64,000 nucleotides of DNA from CBDDHT01 sp965227905 (GTDB lineage Bacteria; Pseudomonadota; Alphaproteobacteria; Rhizobiales; Methyloligellaceae). Of the stretch, positions 26,282-35,377 are shown piece after piece (the first letter of the stretch is position 1; each line of letters opens with the position of its first letter). Where the stretch lies: NCBI GenBank assembly GCA_965227905.1, contig OZ245780.1, forward strand, positions 496,001-560,000, in the 5' to 3' direction. Under the pieces are notes generated by a model that saw only the letters and a program-made list of their open reading frames with translations, did no database searches and was not told the DNA's origin. Both the position numbers and the translations under genes were made by a program.

Positions 26282-27661
26282 TCACGGCTTGAGGTTGTCG
26301 CTTTGCAGGTTGCCGATCGCCCGACGGCTGCCTGGACCGAGTTTCCCATCGATCGCGCCTTGATAGTATCCGGCCTCTTTGAGTCGCTTCTGCAGTTCCT
26401 TGCGGAATGCCACACTGAAATCCCAGGGTCTGCGGATCAAATATTCGGCGGCCTGAGCGCTTTGCGCGCGAATGGCGCGGATCATCCAGTCTGCCGCCAT
26501 GCCGGGATCGACGCCTGTCTCTCGCGCCCGGTCATAGAAATAAGACAGATTGAACATTGCGTTTTCCTCGCCGAGACTTGCCGCCTTTTCGAGCCACCGT
26601 CTGCCCTCGGCTTTATCTTTGGGAGTCCCAATGCCTATGAGATAATAACGCCCGAGTCGATACATCGCGTTCGGAAGGCCGGCTTCTGCCGATGCTTTCG
26701 CCAGTTCGAAGCTGCGCTTGGCATCCTTCGCGAGTCCCTTGCCATTGATGTAGAGCTGCGCAAGCTTGAGTGTGGCTATTGCGGAGCCCTTTTCACTCGC
26801 CTCGCGATACCAATGGGCAGCCTCGACATAGTCCTGACGGGTCCCGTTGCCACGGAGGTACTTCTCTGCCAGCTCAAGGGCCGCGAGGCTCTCCCCTTTC
26901 TGAGCAGCTTTCCTGGCCCACTCGTAGGACTTGGAAGCGTCCTGTGGCACACCATTGCCATCGCGATAAATCTGGCTCAGCTGCAACATAGCTGATCCGT
27001 CACCGCTCTTCGCTGCCTGCCGGAGCCAATGCAGGGCCTGCACGCTGTCGCCGCGGCGAGACAAATATAAGATCCCCAGCGCACTCATGGCAGCGGTACC
27101 GCCATTATCTGCCGCCTTGCGATACCAGCGAATCGCCTCGTCGAGATCTCTCGGTACGCTGTCCGATGTCGTGGCCTTTCCGCTGTGATAGAGACCGAGC
27201 AGGTTCATGGCCAATGCATCGCCGCCTTCGGCCTGCGTCACAGTGCCTGCCAACTGCGCCGCCGTAAGTGTCAACGAAGGGATAGAAAGTCTCTCTGCAT
27301 CGGCTGCGTTTTGCGGCCGTGTTGCAGGAGCGACTGAGGTGTCTCGACGTGACACAATCGCCGTGTAACCTTCTTTCGGCTTGGCGCTCGTCCCGTTCAA
27401 CGGATTCGCTAATGCAAATCCCTCGCCAACCTTTTCGATCCGCCAGCGACTTTTGAACTCGACCGGCCCGATACCGGGAACCACGGCTTCGATCCGCACG
27501 TCATCCCCTGTCGAAACAACCGTATCTGCGGGGAGGTCAATCCGAAGTTGTCCGTTCGCTTCTATACGGGACACGGTGCCTCGAACATCTGCTGCTGTAG
27601 CAATACCGGTCAACCCAAAGACTGCAAGTACTGTCAGCATAAGAACGCGGGTCATGATCAT
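26282..27661 (-). CDS. Exported SEL1-repeat protein with C-terminal peptidoglycan-binding-like segment
   Basis: The 459-residue protein has a signal peptide ending ATAA, an N-terminal beta-rich region of about 100 residues, then about seven SEL1-like repeats. The repeats have motifs such as AIRWYRKAADNGGTAAMSALG and NAMYRLGRYYLIGIG. A final LQKRLKEAGYYQGAIDGKLG block resembles the PG_binding_1 fold. It is probably a periplasmic scaffold at the cell wall. It lies 52 bases downstream of the Arg-rich protein gene on the same strand, so an operon driven from the box at 28463 is plausible. Confidence 0.85.
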   Translation of the reverse strand: MIMTRVLMLTVLAVFGLTGIATAADVRGTVSRIEANGQLRIDLPADTVVSTGDDVRIEAVVPGIGPVEFKSRWRIEKVGEGFALANPLNGTSAKPKEGYTAIVSRRDTSVAPATRPQNAADAERLSIPSLTLTAAQLAGTVTQAEGGDALAMNLLGLYHSGKATTSDSVPRDLDEAIRWYRKAADNGGTAAMSALGILYLSRRGDSVQALHWLRQAAKSGDGSAMLQLSQIYRDGNGVPQDASKSYEWARKAAQKGESLAALELAEKYLRGNGTRQDYVEAAHWYREASEKGSAIATLKLAQLYINGKGLAKDAKRSFELAKASAEAGLPNAMYRLGRYYLIGIGTPKDKAEGRRWLEKAASLGEENAMFNLSYFYDRARETGVDPGMAADWMIRAIRAQSAQAAEYLIRRPWDFSVAFRKELQKRLKEAGYYQGAIDGKLGPGSRRAIGNLQSDNLKP

Positions 27662-27713
27662 TCTTCATACCTCGAATTGCGGAAGCGGCGCTGGAAAGCG
27701 CAGTGTCGGTTTA

Positions 27714-28379
27714 TCAGGGGATGTAATTGGGTCCTCTGCCGCCCCTCTTCGAACCGGATCGAATGCCTTGTTGAAGACCGAACAGGATCAACCCGCCAAT
27801 GAACTCGGCCGCCTGTGAGTCACGCGTCGTATGGCGGCGCGTCGGTGGCCGCCGCCTGTTCTTCTTGACACTCGATTTACGACGGGTAGGCGGCTTTCGC
27901 GTGCGACTTGGGCTCCTTTTTACAGAACCCGTCGATCGCCGACGTGTGGGCACTGTGGCGTTCGGATCGGGTGCCGGCCCGAGCAACGGCGCCTCTGTCA
28001 CCTTTTCGCTAAGTGCTGTGAGGTAGTCTCGCTTGGCCTTTTGGCACTCCGTCCTACTGCGAAGAATGTTTCGCGCATGGTGTTCCGCACTCCTATGCCA
28101 AAGGCCAAGGTAACGGGCTGACTTACGGCAATCGTCATAAAGGTAGTAGCTTGGTGTATTGCAACTTTCAGAAAATCTACGCTTCTCTTCTTCTAGCAAT
28201 CGCACTGATTCCAGAAACTTGTGCTTTTCAACTTCTAGGACGAGGCACGACGTCTTATAGATCGAGTACGCCTTTCTTACATCGGGTCCAGCGCTAGCCG
28301 CGCCGACAGCCCCGATCATCAACACCAGCGCAGCCAAAGTTAGCCGGACAAGCGGAATTGATTTGCTTCTGGGGAACAT
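27714..28379 (-). CDS. Exported Arg/Lys-rich protein of unknown function
   Basis: The 221-residue protein has a signal peptide (ending AASA), a central helical segment with three cysteines (residues about 35-115), and a low-complexity basic stretch from about residue 145 rich in RR, PTRRK and KKNRRR. It ends in a hydrophobic EFIGGLILFGLQQG. No family is recognised. AGGAG lies five bases before the ATG at 28379. A longer GTG start would overlap that site. A TAGAAT -10 and Fnr-type box lie upstream. Confidence 0.7.
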   Translation of the reverse strand: MFPRSKSIPLVRLTLAALVLMIGAVGAASAGPDVRKAYSIYKTSCLVLEVEKHKFLESVRLLEEEKRRFSESCNTPSYYLYDDCRKSARYLGLWHRSAEHHARNILRSRTECQKAKRDYLTALSEKVTEAPLLGPAPDPNATVPTRRRSTGSVKRSPSRTRKPPTRRKSSVKKNRRRPPTRRHTTRDSQAAEFIGGLILFGLQQGIRSGSKRGGRGPNYIP

Positions 28380-28462
28380 CCTCACTCCTGGGGGCGCATT
28401 ATTTGCAGCCGAGATTTGATTGGAATGGAGGAGAATTCTATTAATTTGAGCCAGATGTGGCT

Positions 28463-28476
28463 TTGATCTTGGTCAG
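28463..28476 (-). promoter_or_regulatory. Fnr/FixK-type box upstream of the Arg-rich protein (and facing the LOG gene)
   Basis: TTGATCTTGGTCAG. For the minus strand the predicted start point is 28428, with TAGAAT (28435-28440) exactly at -10, the same as at the 26.1 kb promoter. In the plus direction the expected -10 (CTGCTT) is poor, so control of the LOG gene is less certain. Confidence 0.78.
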
Positions 28477-28522
28477 TGCAACCGACATCTCGGCTGGTCT
28501 GCTTCGGGGGTCTCATGATCTA

Positions 28523-29404
28523 ATGCACAGCCAGAATGACCAAAACCGGTCTGAGTGCGGATGGAAAGGGCGTTTGCTTTTGCAGGACGATCAATCGAAG
28601 GATTTGACCGGCGACGATCTGCTCTCCTTTCAGGATCCTGCTTTCCTGATGCGGGAGGAAATGCGTGCCAATCGTCTCGCGCTTGAGTTTGCAAAGGCTG
28701 ATCTGGGGCTGCGCGATCAGGGCATAAAGTCGACGATCGTAGTCTTTGGCAGTTCCCGAAGCCTTTCCCCCGCCGAGGCCAAACACCGTCTTGAGAACAA
28801 TTCCGGCGATGGTGCAGACGCGACCGAAAAAAGGCTGAACGGGCTGGCAAAATGGTATGAGGAGGCACGCGCGTTCGGGAGGATCGTTTCGGAACGTGGC
28901 GGAGCGCTAGCGGCAGGTAAGGGCACGCGCAGGAACGTCATTACCACGGGCGGAGGCCCCGGCATCATGGAGGCGGCTAATCGCGGCGCCTTCGAGATTG
29001 GTGCGCCGAGCATCGGCTTCAACATCAGATTGCCCAGCGAGCAGCGGCCGAACAATTACCTAACGCCAGGGCTGTCTTTTCACTTCCGTTACTTTGCCAT
29101 CCGCAAGATGCATTTCGCGATGCGCGCCAACGCGCTCGCTGTCTTTCCCGGCGGGTTTGGGACGTTGGATGAGCTCTTCGAGATCCTGACGCTGAAGCAA
29201 ACGCGAAAGACGCCGGATATGCCGGTCATCCTGTTCTGCCGGGATTATTGGAAGCGCATTGTCGACTTCGAAGCTCTCGCCGAGTTTGGCACCATCGATG
29301 GGCAGGATCTCGCTTTGTTCGAATTCGTCGATAGCGCAGAAGAAGGCTGGCAGGCATTGGTGAAACGCGGTTTGCCAGTCGAGGCGCCGTTGCTGGAGCC
29401 TTAA
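28523..29404 (+). CDS. LOG-family nucleotide 5'-monophosphate phosphoribohydrolase-like protein
   Basis: The 293-residue protein carries the family signatures TTGGGPGIMEAANRGA and FPGGFGTLDELFE. These form the site that hydrolyses the N-glycosidic bond of (modified) nucleotide monophosphates. It is longer than plant-type LOG enzymes (about 190-215 residues), with an N-terminal helical extension of about 90 residues. This longer class includes housekeeping-type nucleosidases such as PpnN. The start is uncertain; upstream frames cross the Fnr-type box, which argues for 28523 or later. Confidence 0.85.
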   Translation: MHSQNDQNRSECGWKGRLLLQDDQSKDLTGDDLLSFQDPAFLMREEMRANRLALEFAKADLGLRDQGIKSTIVVFGSSRSLSPAEAKHRLENNSGDGADATEKRLNGLAKWYEEARAFGRIVSERGGALAAGKGTRRNVITTGGGPGIMEAANRGAFEIGAPSIGFNIRLPSEQRPNNYLTPGLSFHFRYFAIRKMHFAMRANALAVFPGGFGTLDELFEILTLKQTRKTPDMPVILFCRDYWKRIVDFEALAEFGTIDGQDLALFEFVDSAEEGWQALVKRGLPVEAPLLEP

Positions 29405-29553
29405 CAGGCGCTCGAACAGTGGCATCGCACCGAGGCCGATTGCCACGCCGTCCTGTCGCAGTTGCTCGTGCTAAGCTGAAAGCATGAGCTGATCAGTTCG
29501 TCGCATCAGGCGGATGTGGGATCAGGTGCCGTTCACAGGGCCATGACGTCGAC

Positions 29554-30546
29554 ATGCGTGTCGCATCCTTCAATCTTGAGAATCTCGGCAGTCCGAACGA
29601 TGAGAACAAGGACGTGGATCCGCGGATCGCGATACTGCGCCCACAGTTGGAACGCCTGAACGCGGATGTTCTTTGCCTGCAGGAGGTGAACGGAACCAAT
29701 GTGCCGAACTCCGCGGAGCGTAACCTATCCGCTCTCCATCGCTTGATTGAAGGCACGTGCTACCAGGCGTTCGAGTCCGCCCACAGCGTCCACCCGGAAA
29801 CTGGGCGTCTTGCCGACAAGCACAATCTGGTCGTTCTGAGCCGTTGGGAAATTCTAAAGGTCGACCAGGTGTGGCACTCTTTCGTTCCTGCTCTCAGCTA
29901 TAGCCCTGTCACAGCCCTTCCAGCCGACGGCCCCCCGCTTTCGATGACCTGGGATCGACCGTTCCTCCATGCCACGATTGCGCTTCCGACAGGCGCCCGG
30001 CTGCACGTTCTGAACCTCCATCTTCGTGCGCCACTCGCAGCTCCCGTTGCGGGTCAGAAGAGTGGGCCATTCAGTTGGCAAAGTACGGCGGGTTGGGGTG
30101 AGGGGTTTTACATGGCGATGCTCAAGCGGAGCGGTCAGGCGCTTGAGGTCCGGCTCCATATCGATCGCATATTGGATTCGGACCCGGCGGCGATGATCCT
30201 TGTCTGTGGGGATTTCAATGCGGAGGAGCGCGAGGTGCCTATGCGCATTATCAGTGCCGGTGTGGATGACACGGGCAATGGCGCCTTGGCAGGCCGCTCG
30301 CTTGTGCACCTGGAGCGCACGACCCCTGAATCACAGCGCTTCTCCGTGATCCATCACGGGCAGAAATTGATGTTGGATCACATCCTCATCTCGCACACCC
30401 TGTTGGCCGGTTACAGGCATTTCGAGGTGCATAACGAGTTGATCGGCGACGAACTGTTCGGGTTTGCCAATATTGGGGAGAATCCGGAATCGTATCATGC
30501 ACCGGTCGTTGCGGAATTCGATCTCTCACCTGGTGAGGACCAATAG
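29554..30546 (+). CDS. Endonuclease/exonuclease/phosphatase-family hydrolase
   Basis: The 330-residue protein begins MRVASFNLENLG (the metal-site Asn), with DVLCLQEVNG (the Glu), LVCGDFNAEERE (Asp and Asn), MLDHILIS (Asp), and a final ESYHAPVVAEF (His). This is a complete EEP-domain active site for Mg-dependent phosphodiester cleavage. No signal peptide is visible. Family substrates range from DNA to lipids and sugar phosphates, so the substrate is open. It sits between the LOG gene and the 2-oxoacid dehydrogenase operon. Confidence 0.85.
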   Translation: MRVASFNLENLGSPNDENKDVDPRIAILRPQLERLNADVLCLQEVNGTNVPNSAERNLSALHRLIEGTCYQAFESAHSVHPETGRLADKHNLVVLSRWEILKVDQVWHSFVPALSYSPVTALPADGPPLSMTWDRPFLHATIALPTGARLHVLNLHLRAPLAAPVAGQKSGPFSWQSTAGWGEGFYMAMLKRSGQALEVRLHIDRILDSDPAAMILVCGDFNAEEREVPMRIISAGVDDTGNGALAGRSLVHLERTTPESQRFSVIHHGQKLMLDHILISHTLLAGYRHFEVHNELIGDELFGFANIGENPESYHAPVVAEFDLSPGEDQ

Positions 30547-30575
30547 GTCGGCATCGCCTGCTCCGTCTGTCGTGT

Positions 30576-30589
30576 CTGACATGAATCAG
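30576..30589 (+). promoter_or_regulatory. Fnr/FixK-type box for the 2-oxoacid dehydrogenase operon
   Basis: CTGACATGAATCAG lies 125 bases before the E1 alpha start. TAGGAT at 30612-30617 is at exactly the -10 position for a start point at 30624. Confidence 0.78.
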
Positions 30590-30707
30590 ACCGGTGATGC
30601 ATCGGTCGCATTAGGATTTGGGTGCGGTATCAAGCCGGGTGAATGGCTCAAGATGCGCAAGACAACCGTGAATGCGCTCTAGATCTCAGAAGTGGGATTG
30701 ATGGGAT

Positions 30708-31811
30708 ATGTCGCCAAGTGATCTCTCCTCAGCCGATGCTGTCTCTATCGGCATTCCATGCACCCGCTTTCTTGGTGCAACAGGTGTCGTAGAGGCTGAT
30801 CTGCCAGAATTCGCGCGCAAACCAGCGAACCTGGTGGCGTTCTACCGTGCGATGGTCCTGACGCGCCATTTCGACGAAAAGGCCGTGGCACTTCAGCGGA
30901 CAGGCCGACTGGGTACCTACGCTTCGTCCCTTGGCCAGGAGGCTGTCGGGGTCGGAACCGCCAGCGCCATGGCGGCCGATGACGTACTAGTGCCGTCATT
31001 CCGGGAACATGGAGCCCAGCTCTGGCGCGGCGTTACCGCGACGGAACTGTTCCTGTATTGGAGCGGCGATGAACGCGGCAGCGATTTCAAAGGCCCACGC
31101 GACGACTTTCCCGTGAGTATTCCCGTCGCAAGCCATTTTCCGCACGCTGCCGGAATTGCTCTGGCCTTCCAGCTGCGGGGCGAGCCGCGTGTTGCCGTCT
31201 GCGTCGCCGGTGACGGCGCCACCTCCAAGGGTGACTTCTACGAAGCGCTGAACATCGCGGCCGTATGGAATGTTCCGGCAGTCTTTGTGATCACCGACAA
31301 CCAGTGGGCAATATCCGTACCGCGATCCGCGCAGACGGCGGCCAAGACTCTGGCCCAAAAGTCGGTTGCGGTCGGGATGCCGGGAGAGCAGGTGGACGGA
31401 AATGACGTGATCGCCGTGCATGACGTCGTCTCCCGTGCGATCGCCCGCGCCCGTAGCGGCAAGGGACCGACGTTGATCGAGGCAATGACCTATCGTCTCT
31501 CCGATCACACGACCGCCGACGATGCGCATCGCTACCGGGACGATGCCGAGGTTTCCGCCAGATGGAAGGAGGAACCCTTGGGCCGCCTTCGGGCCTATCT
31601 CGTTGCCAATGGGGCGTGGACCAAGGCCGACGAAGAGGCTCTGCTGTCTGAGACCCGCGTTGAGATCGACAAGGCCGTCGACGCCTATGAAGCCGCGCCG
31701 GCGGTTCCGGTTGCAGACATCTTTGATCATCTTTTTGCAGAGCTGCCAGCGAACCTGGAGGTCCAGAGACGGTTCGCCATCGCTCATGCTGGAGATCGGG
31801 CCGATGGCTGA
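30708..31811 (+). CDS. 2-oxoacid dehydrogenase E1 alpha subunit (pyruvate or branched-chain type)
   Basis: The 367-residue protein has the thiamin diphosphate motif GDGATSKGDFYEALNIAAVW and ends of the fold NQWAISVPRSAQTAAKT. YRLSDHTTADDAHRYR corresponds to the phosphorylation-loop region of branched-chain type E1 alpha. The arrangement E1alpha-E1beta-E2-amino acid dehydrogenase favours branched-chain 2-oxoacids or pyruvate; sequence reading cannot settle which. The first gene of the operon; its 3' end overlaps E1 beta by eight bases. Confidence 0.9.
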   Translation: MSPSDLSSADAVSIGIPCTRFLGATGVVEADLPEFARKPANLVAFYRAMVLTRHFDEKAVALQRTGRLGTYASSLGQEAVGVGTASAMAADDVLVPSFREHGAQLWRGVTATELFLYWSGDERGSDFKGPRDDFPVSIPVASHFPHAAGIALAFQLRGEPRVAVCVAGDGATSKGDFYEALNIAAVWNVPAVFVITDNQWAISVPRSAQTAAKTLAQKSVAVGMPGEQVDGNDVIAVHDVVSRAIARARSGKGPTLIEAMTYRLSDHTTADDAHRYRDDAEVSARWKEEPLGRLRAYLVANGAWTKADEEALLSETRVEIDKAVDAYEAAPAVPVADIFDHLFAELPANLEVQRRFAIAHAGDRADG

Positions 31812-32784
31812 GTGTACGCTTGTCGAAGCCGTGAAACTGGCGTTGGCGCGTGCCATGGAGGAAGACGAAACCGTCCTGATCCTCGGTGAGGATGTGGGCG
31901 TGGATGGCGGCGTCTTCCGCGCGACCGCCGGCCTCATCGATCGCTTCGGTCCCGATCGCGTTCGCGACACGCCTCTCTCGGAAACCGTGATCGCTGGCGT
32001 TTCCATCGGCCTCGCCGCGCAGGGATTTCGGCCCATCGGCGAGATCCAGTTCATGGGCTTCATCTATCCGGTGATCGATCAGTTGGTGAACCACGCATCC
32101 CGGTTGCGCACGAGAACCCGCGGACGGTTGACCTGTCCGCTAGTCATTCGCGCGCCCTATGGGGGAGGGATCCACGCACCGGAGCACCACTCGGAAAGCA
32201 TGGAGGCCCTGTTCGCCCATGTACCGGGACTGCGTGTCGTGATCCCGTCGTCTCCGGCGAAGGCTTACGGCCTCTTGTTGGCCGCCATTCGCGATCCGGA
32301 TCCGGTTGTCTTCCTTGAGCCCAAACGAATCTATCGCGCCGTCAAGGAAGAGGTGGCCGACAACGGCGAGCCAGTGGCTCTGGACCGATGCATGCTGCTT
32401 CGCCGAGGAACGGATCTTACGCTGGTGACCTGGGGTGCGATGACGGTGGAGACGTTGAAGGCGGCCGAAGAGCTTTCGGATCTCGGCATCGAGGCCGAGG
32501 TCATCGATGTTGCGACTCTGAAACCGCTCGACGCCGCAACTATACTGCAGTCGGTCGAGAAAACAGGCCGCTGCGCCATTGTTCACGAAGCGCCTTTCAC
32601 AGCCGGTTTCGGTGCGGAAATCGCGGCGCGATTGGCCGAATATGGATTGACCAGCCTGCTCGCGCCGGTGCGGCGGATTACCGGTTACGACACCGTCATG
32701 CCGCTTCCCAAACTCGAGCACTACTACATGCCGACGGTTCGACGCATTGTCGCGGCCGCACGCGAAACCATGGAATACGCATGA
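31804..32784 (+). CDS. 2-oxoacid dehydrogenase E1 beta subunit
   Basis: The 326-residue protein has the transketolase-type pyrimidine domain (LILGEDVGVDGGVFRATAGL, FIYPVIDQLVNHASRLR) and C-terminal domain (DLTLVTWGAMTVETLKAAEEL, TGRCAIVHEAPFTAGFGAEI). It pairs with the upstream subunit to decarboxylate the oxoacid on thiamin diphosphate. The start ATG at 31804 lies within the E1 alpha stop region and is preceded by GGAG, so translation is coupled. Its stop overlaps the E2 start as ATGA. Confidence 0.92.
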   Translation: MAECTLVEAVKLALARAMEEDETVLILGEDVGVDGGVFRATAGLIDRFGPDRVRDTPLSETVIAGVSIGLAAQGFRPIGEIQFMGFIYPVIDQLVNHASRLRTRTRGRLTCPLVIRAPYGGGIHAPEHHSESMEALFAHVPGLRVVIPSSPAKAYGLLLAAIRDPDPVVFLEPKRIYRAVKEEVADNGEPVALDRCMLLRRGTDLTLVTWGAMTVETLKAAEELSDLGIEAEVIDVATLKPLDAATILQSVEKTGRCAIVHEAPFTAGFGAEIAARLAEYGLTSLLAPVRRITGYDTVMPLPKLEHYYMPTVRRIVAAARETMEYA

Positions 32785-33893
32785 AGACGTTTCGGTTGCC
32801 CGATCTCGGAGAAGGACTGCAGGATGCGGAAATCGTCTCCTGGCATGTCATGGAGGGCGACAGGGTCGTCGCCGACCAGCCCCTGCTTTCGGTCGAGACC
32901 GAGAAGGCCGTCGTCGAGGTGCCATCCCCCTGGTCCGGTATTGTTGCCAAACTGCATGGCGAGCCCGGTGACATTGTCGCCATCGATGCGGCGCTGGTCG
33001 AATTCGAAATCGAAGGCGCGAGCGACGATGCTGGCACGGTGGTCGGCGAGATTCCCGAGATCGCGGAGGAGGCTGGCCGGCGCTCTGCCGAGCCAGAATT
33101 CGCAACCGCGCAGGCACAGCCTCCGAAGGCTGCTCCGGCTGTACGCAGGTTTGCCAAGGAACGTGGCATCGACTTGAGCCGGGTTGTCGGTACCGGTCCG
33201 GGTGGGGTCATTACAAGCCCCGACGTAGAGGCATCGGCATCGGAGGAACTGCCCGCCGGATATGAGGCGCTTCGCGGCGTGCGACGAGCCATGGCGCGCA
33301 ATATGGCAAAGGCGCAGCGAGAAGTCGCGGCGACGACCGTAACCGACGAAGCTGTCGTCTCGCACTGGGCGCAGGATGAGGATGTCACGATGCGTCTGAT
33401 CTGCGCGATGGTCACCGGCTGTGAGGCCGAGCCCATGCTCAACGCATGGTTCGACGGTGACAGGCAGGCGTGCAAACTGCATGCGCAGATCGATCTTGGT
33501 ATCGCCGTGAACACGGAAGACGGCCTTTTCGTGCCGGTGATCCGCGATGCCGGTAATCGCACCCAGGCTGAATTGCGGGCCGGCCTCAATGAGATGCGGG
33601 CGGATGTAGCGGCACGATCGGTCCCGCCCGAGGAACTCCGCGGCCAGACGATCACGCTTTCCAATTTCGGAATGCTGGGCGGACGTCATGCCTCGCTTAT
33701 CGTAATGCCGCCGCAGGTCGCCATAGTGGGGGCTGGCCGTATCCGGAGCGAAGCATGCGTGGTCAATGATGCTGTCAGACCGGGTAAGGTGCTGCCGTTG
33801 TCACTCACCTTCGATCATCGCGCGGTTGCCGGTGCCGAGGCTGCCCGTTTCCTGATGACGATCAAGAATGAACTGGAACAGTCGTCCTGCTGA
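32781..33893 (+). CDS. 2-oxoacid dehydrogenase E2 acyltransferase, short form
   Basis: The 370-residue protein has one lipoyl domain (modified lysine at residue 42 in SVETEKAVVEVPSPW), one peripheral-subunit-binding domain (AVRRFAKERGIDLSRVVGTG), and a C-terminal acyltransferase core. In the active-site motif, DHRAVAGAEAARFL replaces the usual DHRxxDGA, so the catalytic Asp is an Ala although the His is kept. Related acyltransferases with DHRxVTGG are known, so this need not abolish activity. No E3 gene follows; lipoamide dehydrogenase must come from elsewhere. Confidence 0.9.
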   Translation: MKTFRLPDLGEGLQDAEIVSWHVMEGDRVVADQPLLSVETEKAVVEVPSPWSGIVAKLHGEPGDIVAIDAALVEFEIEGASDDAGTVVGEIPEIAEEAGRRSAEPEFATAQAQPPKAAPAVRRFAKERGIDLSRVVGTGPGGVITSPDVEASASEELPAGYEALRGVRRAMARNMAKAQREVAATTVTDEAVVSHWAQDEDVTMRLICAMVTGCEAEPMLNAWFDGDRQACKLHAQIDLGIAVNTEDGLFVPVIRDAGNRTQAELRAGLNEMRADVAARSVPPEELRGQTITLSNFGMLGGRHASLIVMPPQVAIVGAGRIRSEACVVNDAVRPGKVLPLSLTFDHRAVAGAEAARFLMTIKNELEQSSC

Positions 33894-33905
33894 AAAGAGA
33901 AACCT

Positions 33906-35015
33906 ATGGCCGAAGATGTATTCCGCTTTGCCGATCAACTCGGACCTGCAAAGATCGTCCATCTCTACAATCCGTCGATCGGATTGAAAGGTATCGTCGT
34001 CGTGGACAATGTGGCGGCGGGGCCAGCCATTGGCGGTACGCGAATGGCACCGGACGTCAGCGTCGCGGAGTGTTTTCGTCTCGCGCGTGCAATGACTTTC
34101 AAGAACGCTGCTGCCAGCCTGGCTCATGGGGGTGCAAAGTCCGTAATCTTCGCTGATCCCGCTCTAGCGTCCGAAGAGAAAGAGCCGATCATTCGCGCTT
34201 TTGCAGATGGCATTCGCGACATCGCCGACTACATACCCGGCCCCGATATGGGCACAAATGAAACGGCAATGGCCTGGATCGAGGACGAGATCGGTCGTGC
34301 CGTCGGTTTGCCGCGCGAAATTGGGGGTATACCCCTGGACGAAATCGGAGCGACCGGTTTCGGGTTGGCGATTGCCGCCGAAGCCGCCCAGGAATTTTTG
34401 GACATTTCGCTCGATGGAGCCACGGTCGTGGTCCAAGGTTTTGGATCTGTCGGGAAGCATGCTGCACGTTTTCTTTGCGAACGTGGCGCCATTCTGGTGG
34501 GAGCGTCGGACTCGCGTGGCGCCGTCGCTAATCCAGATGGCATCGACGTCGCCGACTTGATTGCGCACAAGGAAACCGGTGAGCCAATCAGCAGTTACCG
34601 TGCTGGAAAAGCGATCGGGTGCGACGACATTGTCGATGTCCAATGTGACATTTGGATCCCGGCTGCACGGCCCGACGTCATCCACATGGACAATGTTGAC
34701 CGGCTCGACTGCAAACTATTTCTGCAGGGCGCCAACATCCCGGCAACGCTCGACGCAGAAGCACGGCTCCACGAGCGCGGTATTCTCTCAGTGCCCGATT
34801 TCATTGCCAATGCAGGTGGCGTGATATGTGCCGCGGTCGAATACCATGACGGAACGCAGTCCGGTGCTATGGCGGATATCGAGGAGAAACTGCGTTTCAA
34901 CACAGGCGCGGTGTTAAGGGCAGCAAGCACTGAGAACCTCAAGCCTCGTGCGGCAGCAGTCCGGCTGGCCGAACAACGCGTGCGACGGGCCATGAAACTC
35001 CGGCGTTGGCGATGA
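33906..35015 (+). CDS. Glu/Leu/Phe/Val-type amino acid dehydrogenase
   Basis: The 369-residue protein has the dimerisation domain with AIGGTRMAP and AHGGAKSVIFADP, where Lys is the catalytic residue. The catalytic Asp is in GPDMGTNETAMAW, and VVVQGFGSVGKHAARFL binds NAD. The usual GGGK is GGAK here. It is likely to deaminate a branched-chain amino acid to its 2-oxoacid, feeding the complex encoded upstream; that is an inference from the context. It is 12 bases after the E2 gene and shares the Fnr-type promoter. Confidence 0.85.
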   Translation: MAEDVFRFADQLGPAKIVHLYNPSIGLKGIVVVDNVAAGPAIGGTRMAPDVSVAECFRLARAMTFKNAAASLAHGGAKSVIFADPALASEEKEPIIRAFADGIRDIADYIPGPDMGTNETAMAWIEDEIGRAVGLPREIGGIPLDEIGATGFGLAIAAEAAQEFLDISLDGATVVVQGFGSVGKHAARFLCERGAILVGASDSRGAVANPDGIDVADLIAHKETGEPISSYRAGKAIGCDDIVDVQCDIWIPAARPDVIHMDNVDRLDCKLFLQGANIPATLDAEARLHERGILSVPDFIANAGGVICAAVEYHDGTQSGAMADIEEKLRFNTGAVLRAASTENLKPRAAAVRLAEQRVRRAMKLRRWR

Positions 35016-35377
35016 TAGCGAGAAAAGTCATCTCGGCGTTATGATAGCGACGAACCACTACGACGATGCTTGCATCGAGTTTTCTTCGAGGACTTTGCCC
35101 GCTTCACATCCGTCAGCGCTCGGTTTGTCGATGACAGCATGACACGCGCCGACTTCGATTGGCTCCATCGACCGCCCGCGAGGGCATCATGTGTCTAAAT
35201 CGAAGACGCGTCTGCTGACTGTACTTTTCGTCTTTCGGGTCGGACTCAGATGTTCGACGGTCTGCGTCCATCGATATACGACGCCATGCAGGCATTCGTT
35301 CCACTCAACGACAACGGTATAGGGGTAACTGCGGTTCTTCGATTCCATACTCAAGCCACTCCGCTCATCAATCAACG
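35016..35377. other. 362-base gap after the 2-oxoacid dehydrogenase operon
   Basis: One small minus-strand frame at 35187-35348 is possible and is listed separately. Otherwise nothing is recognised. Confidence 0.5.
35187..35348 (-). CDS. Possible 53-residue small protein
   Basis: A frame beginning MESKNRSYPYTVVVEW follows GGAG by ten bases and lies directly downstream of the DUF2267 gene on the same strand. It has no recognised domain. I list it because of its position and ribosome site, but it may be chance. Confidence 0.3.
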   Translation of the reverse strand: MESKNRSYPYTVVVEWNECLHGVVYRWTQTVEHLSPTRKTKSTVSRRVFDLDT

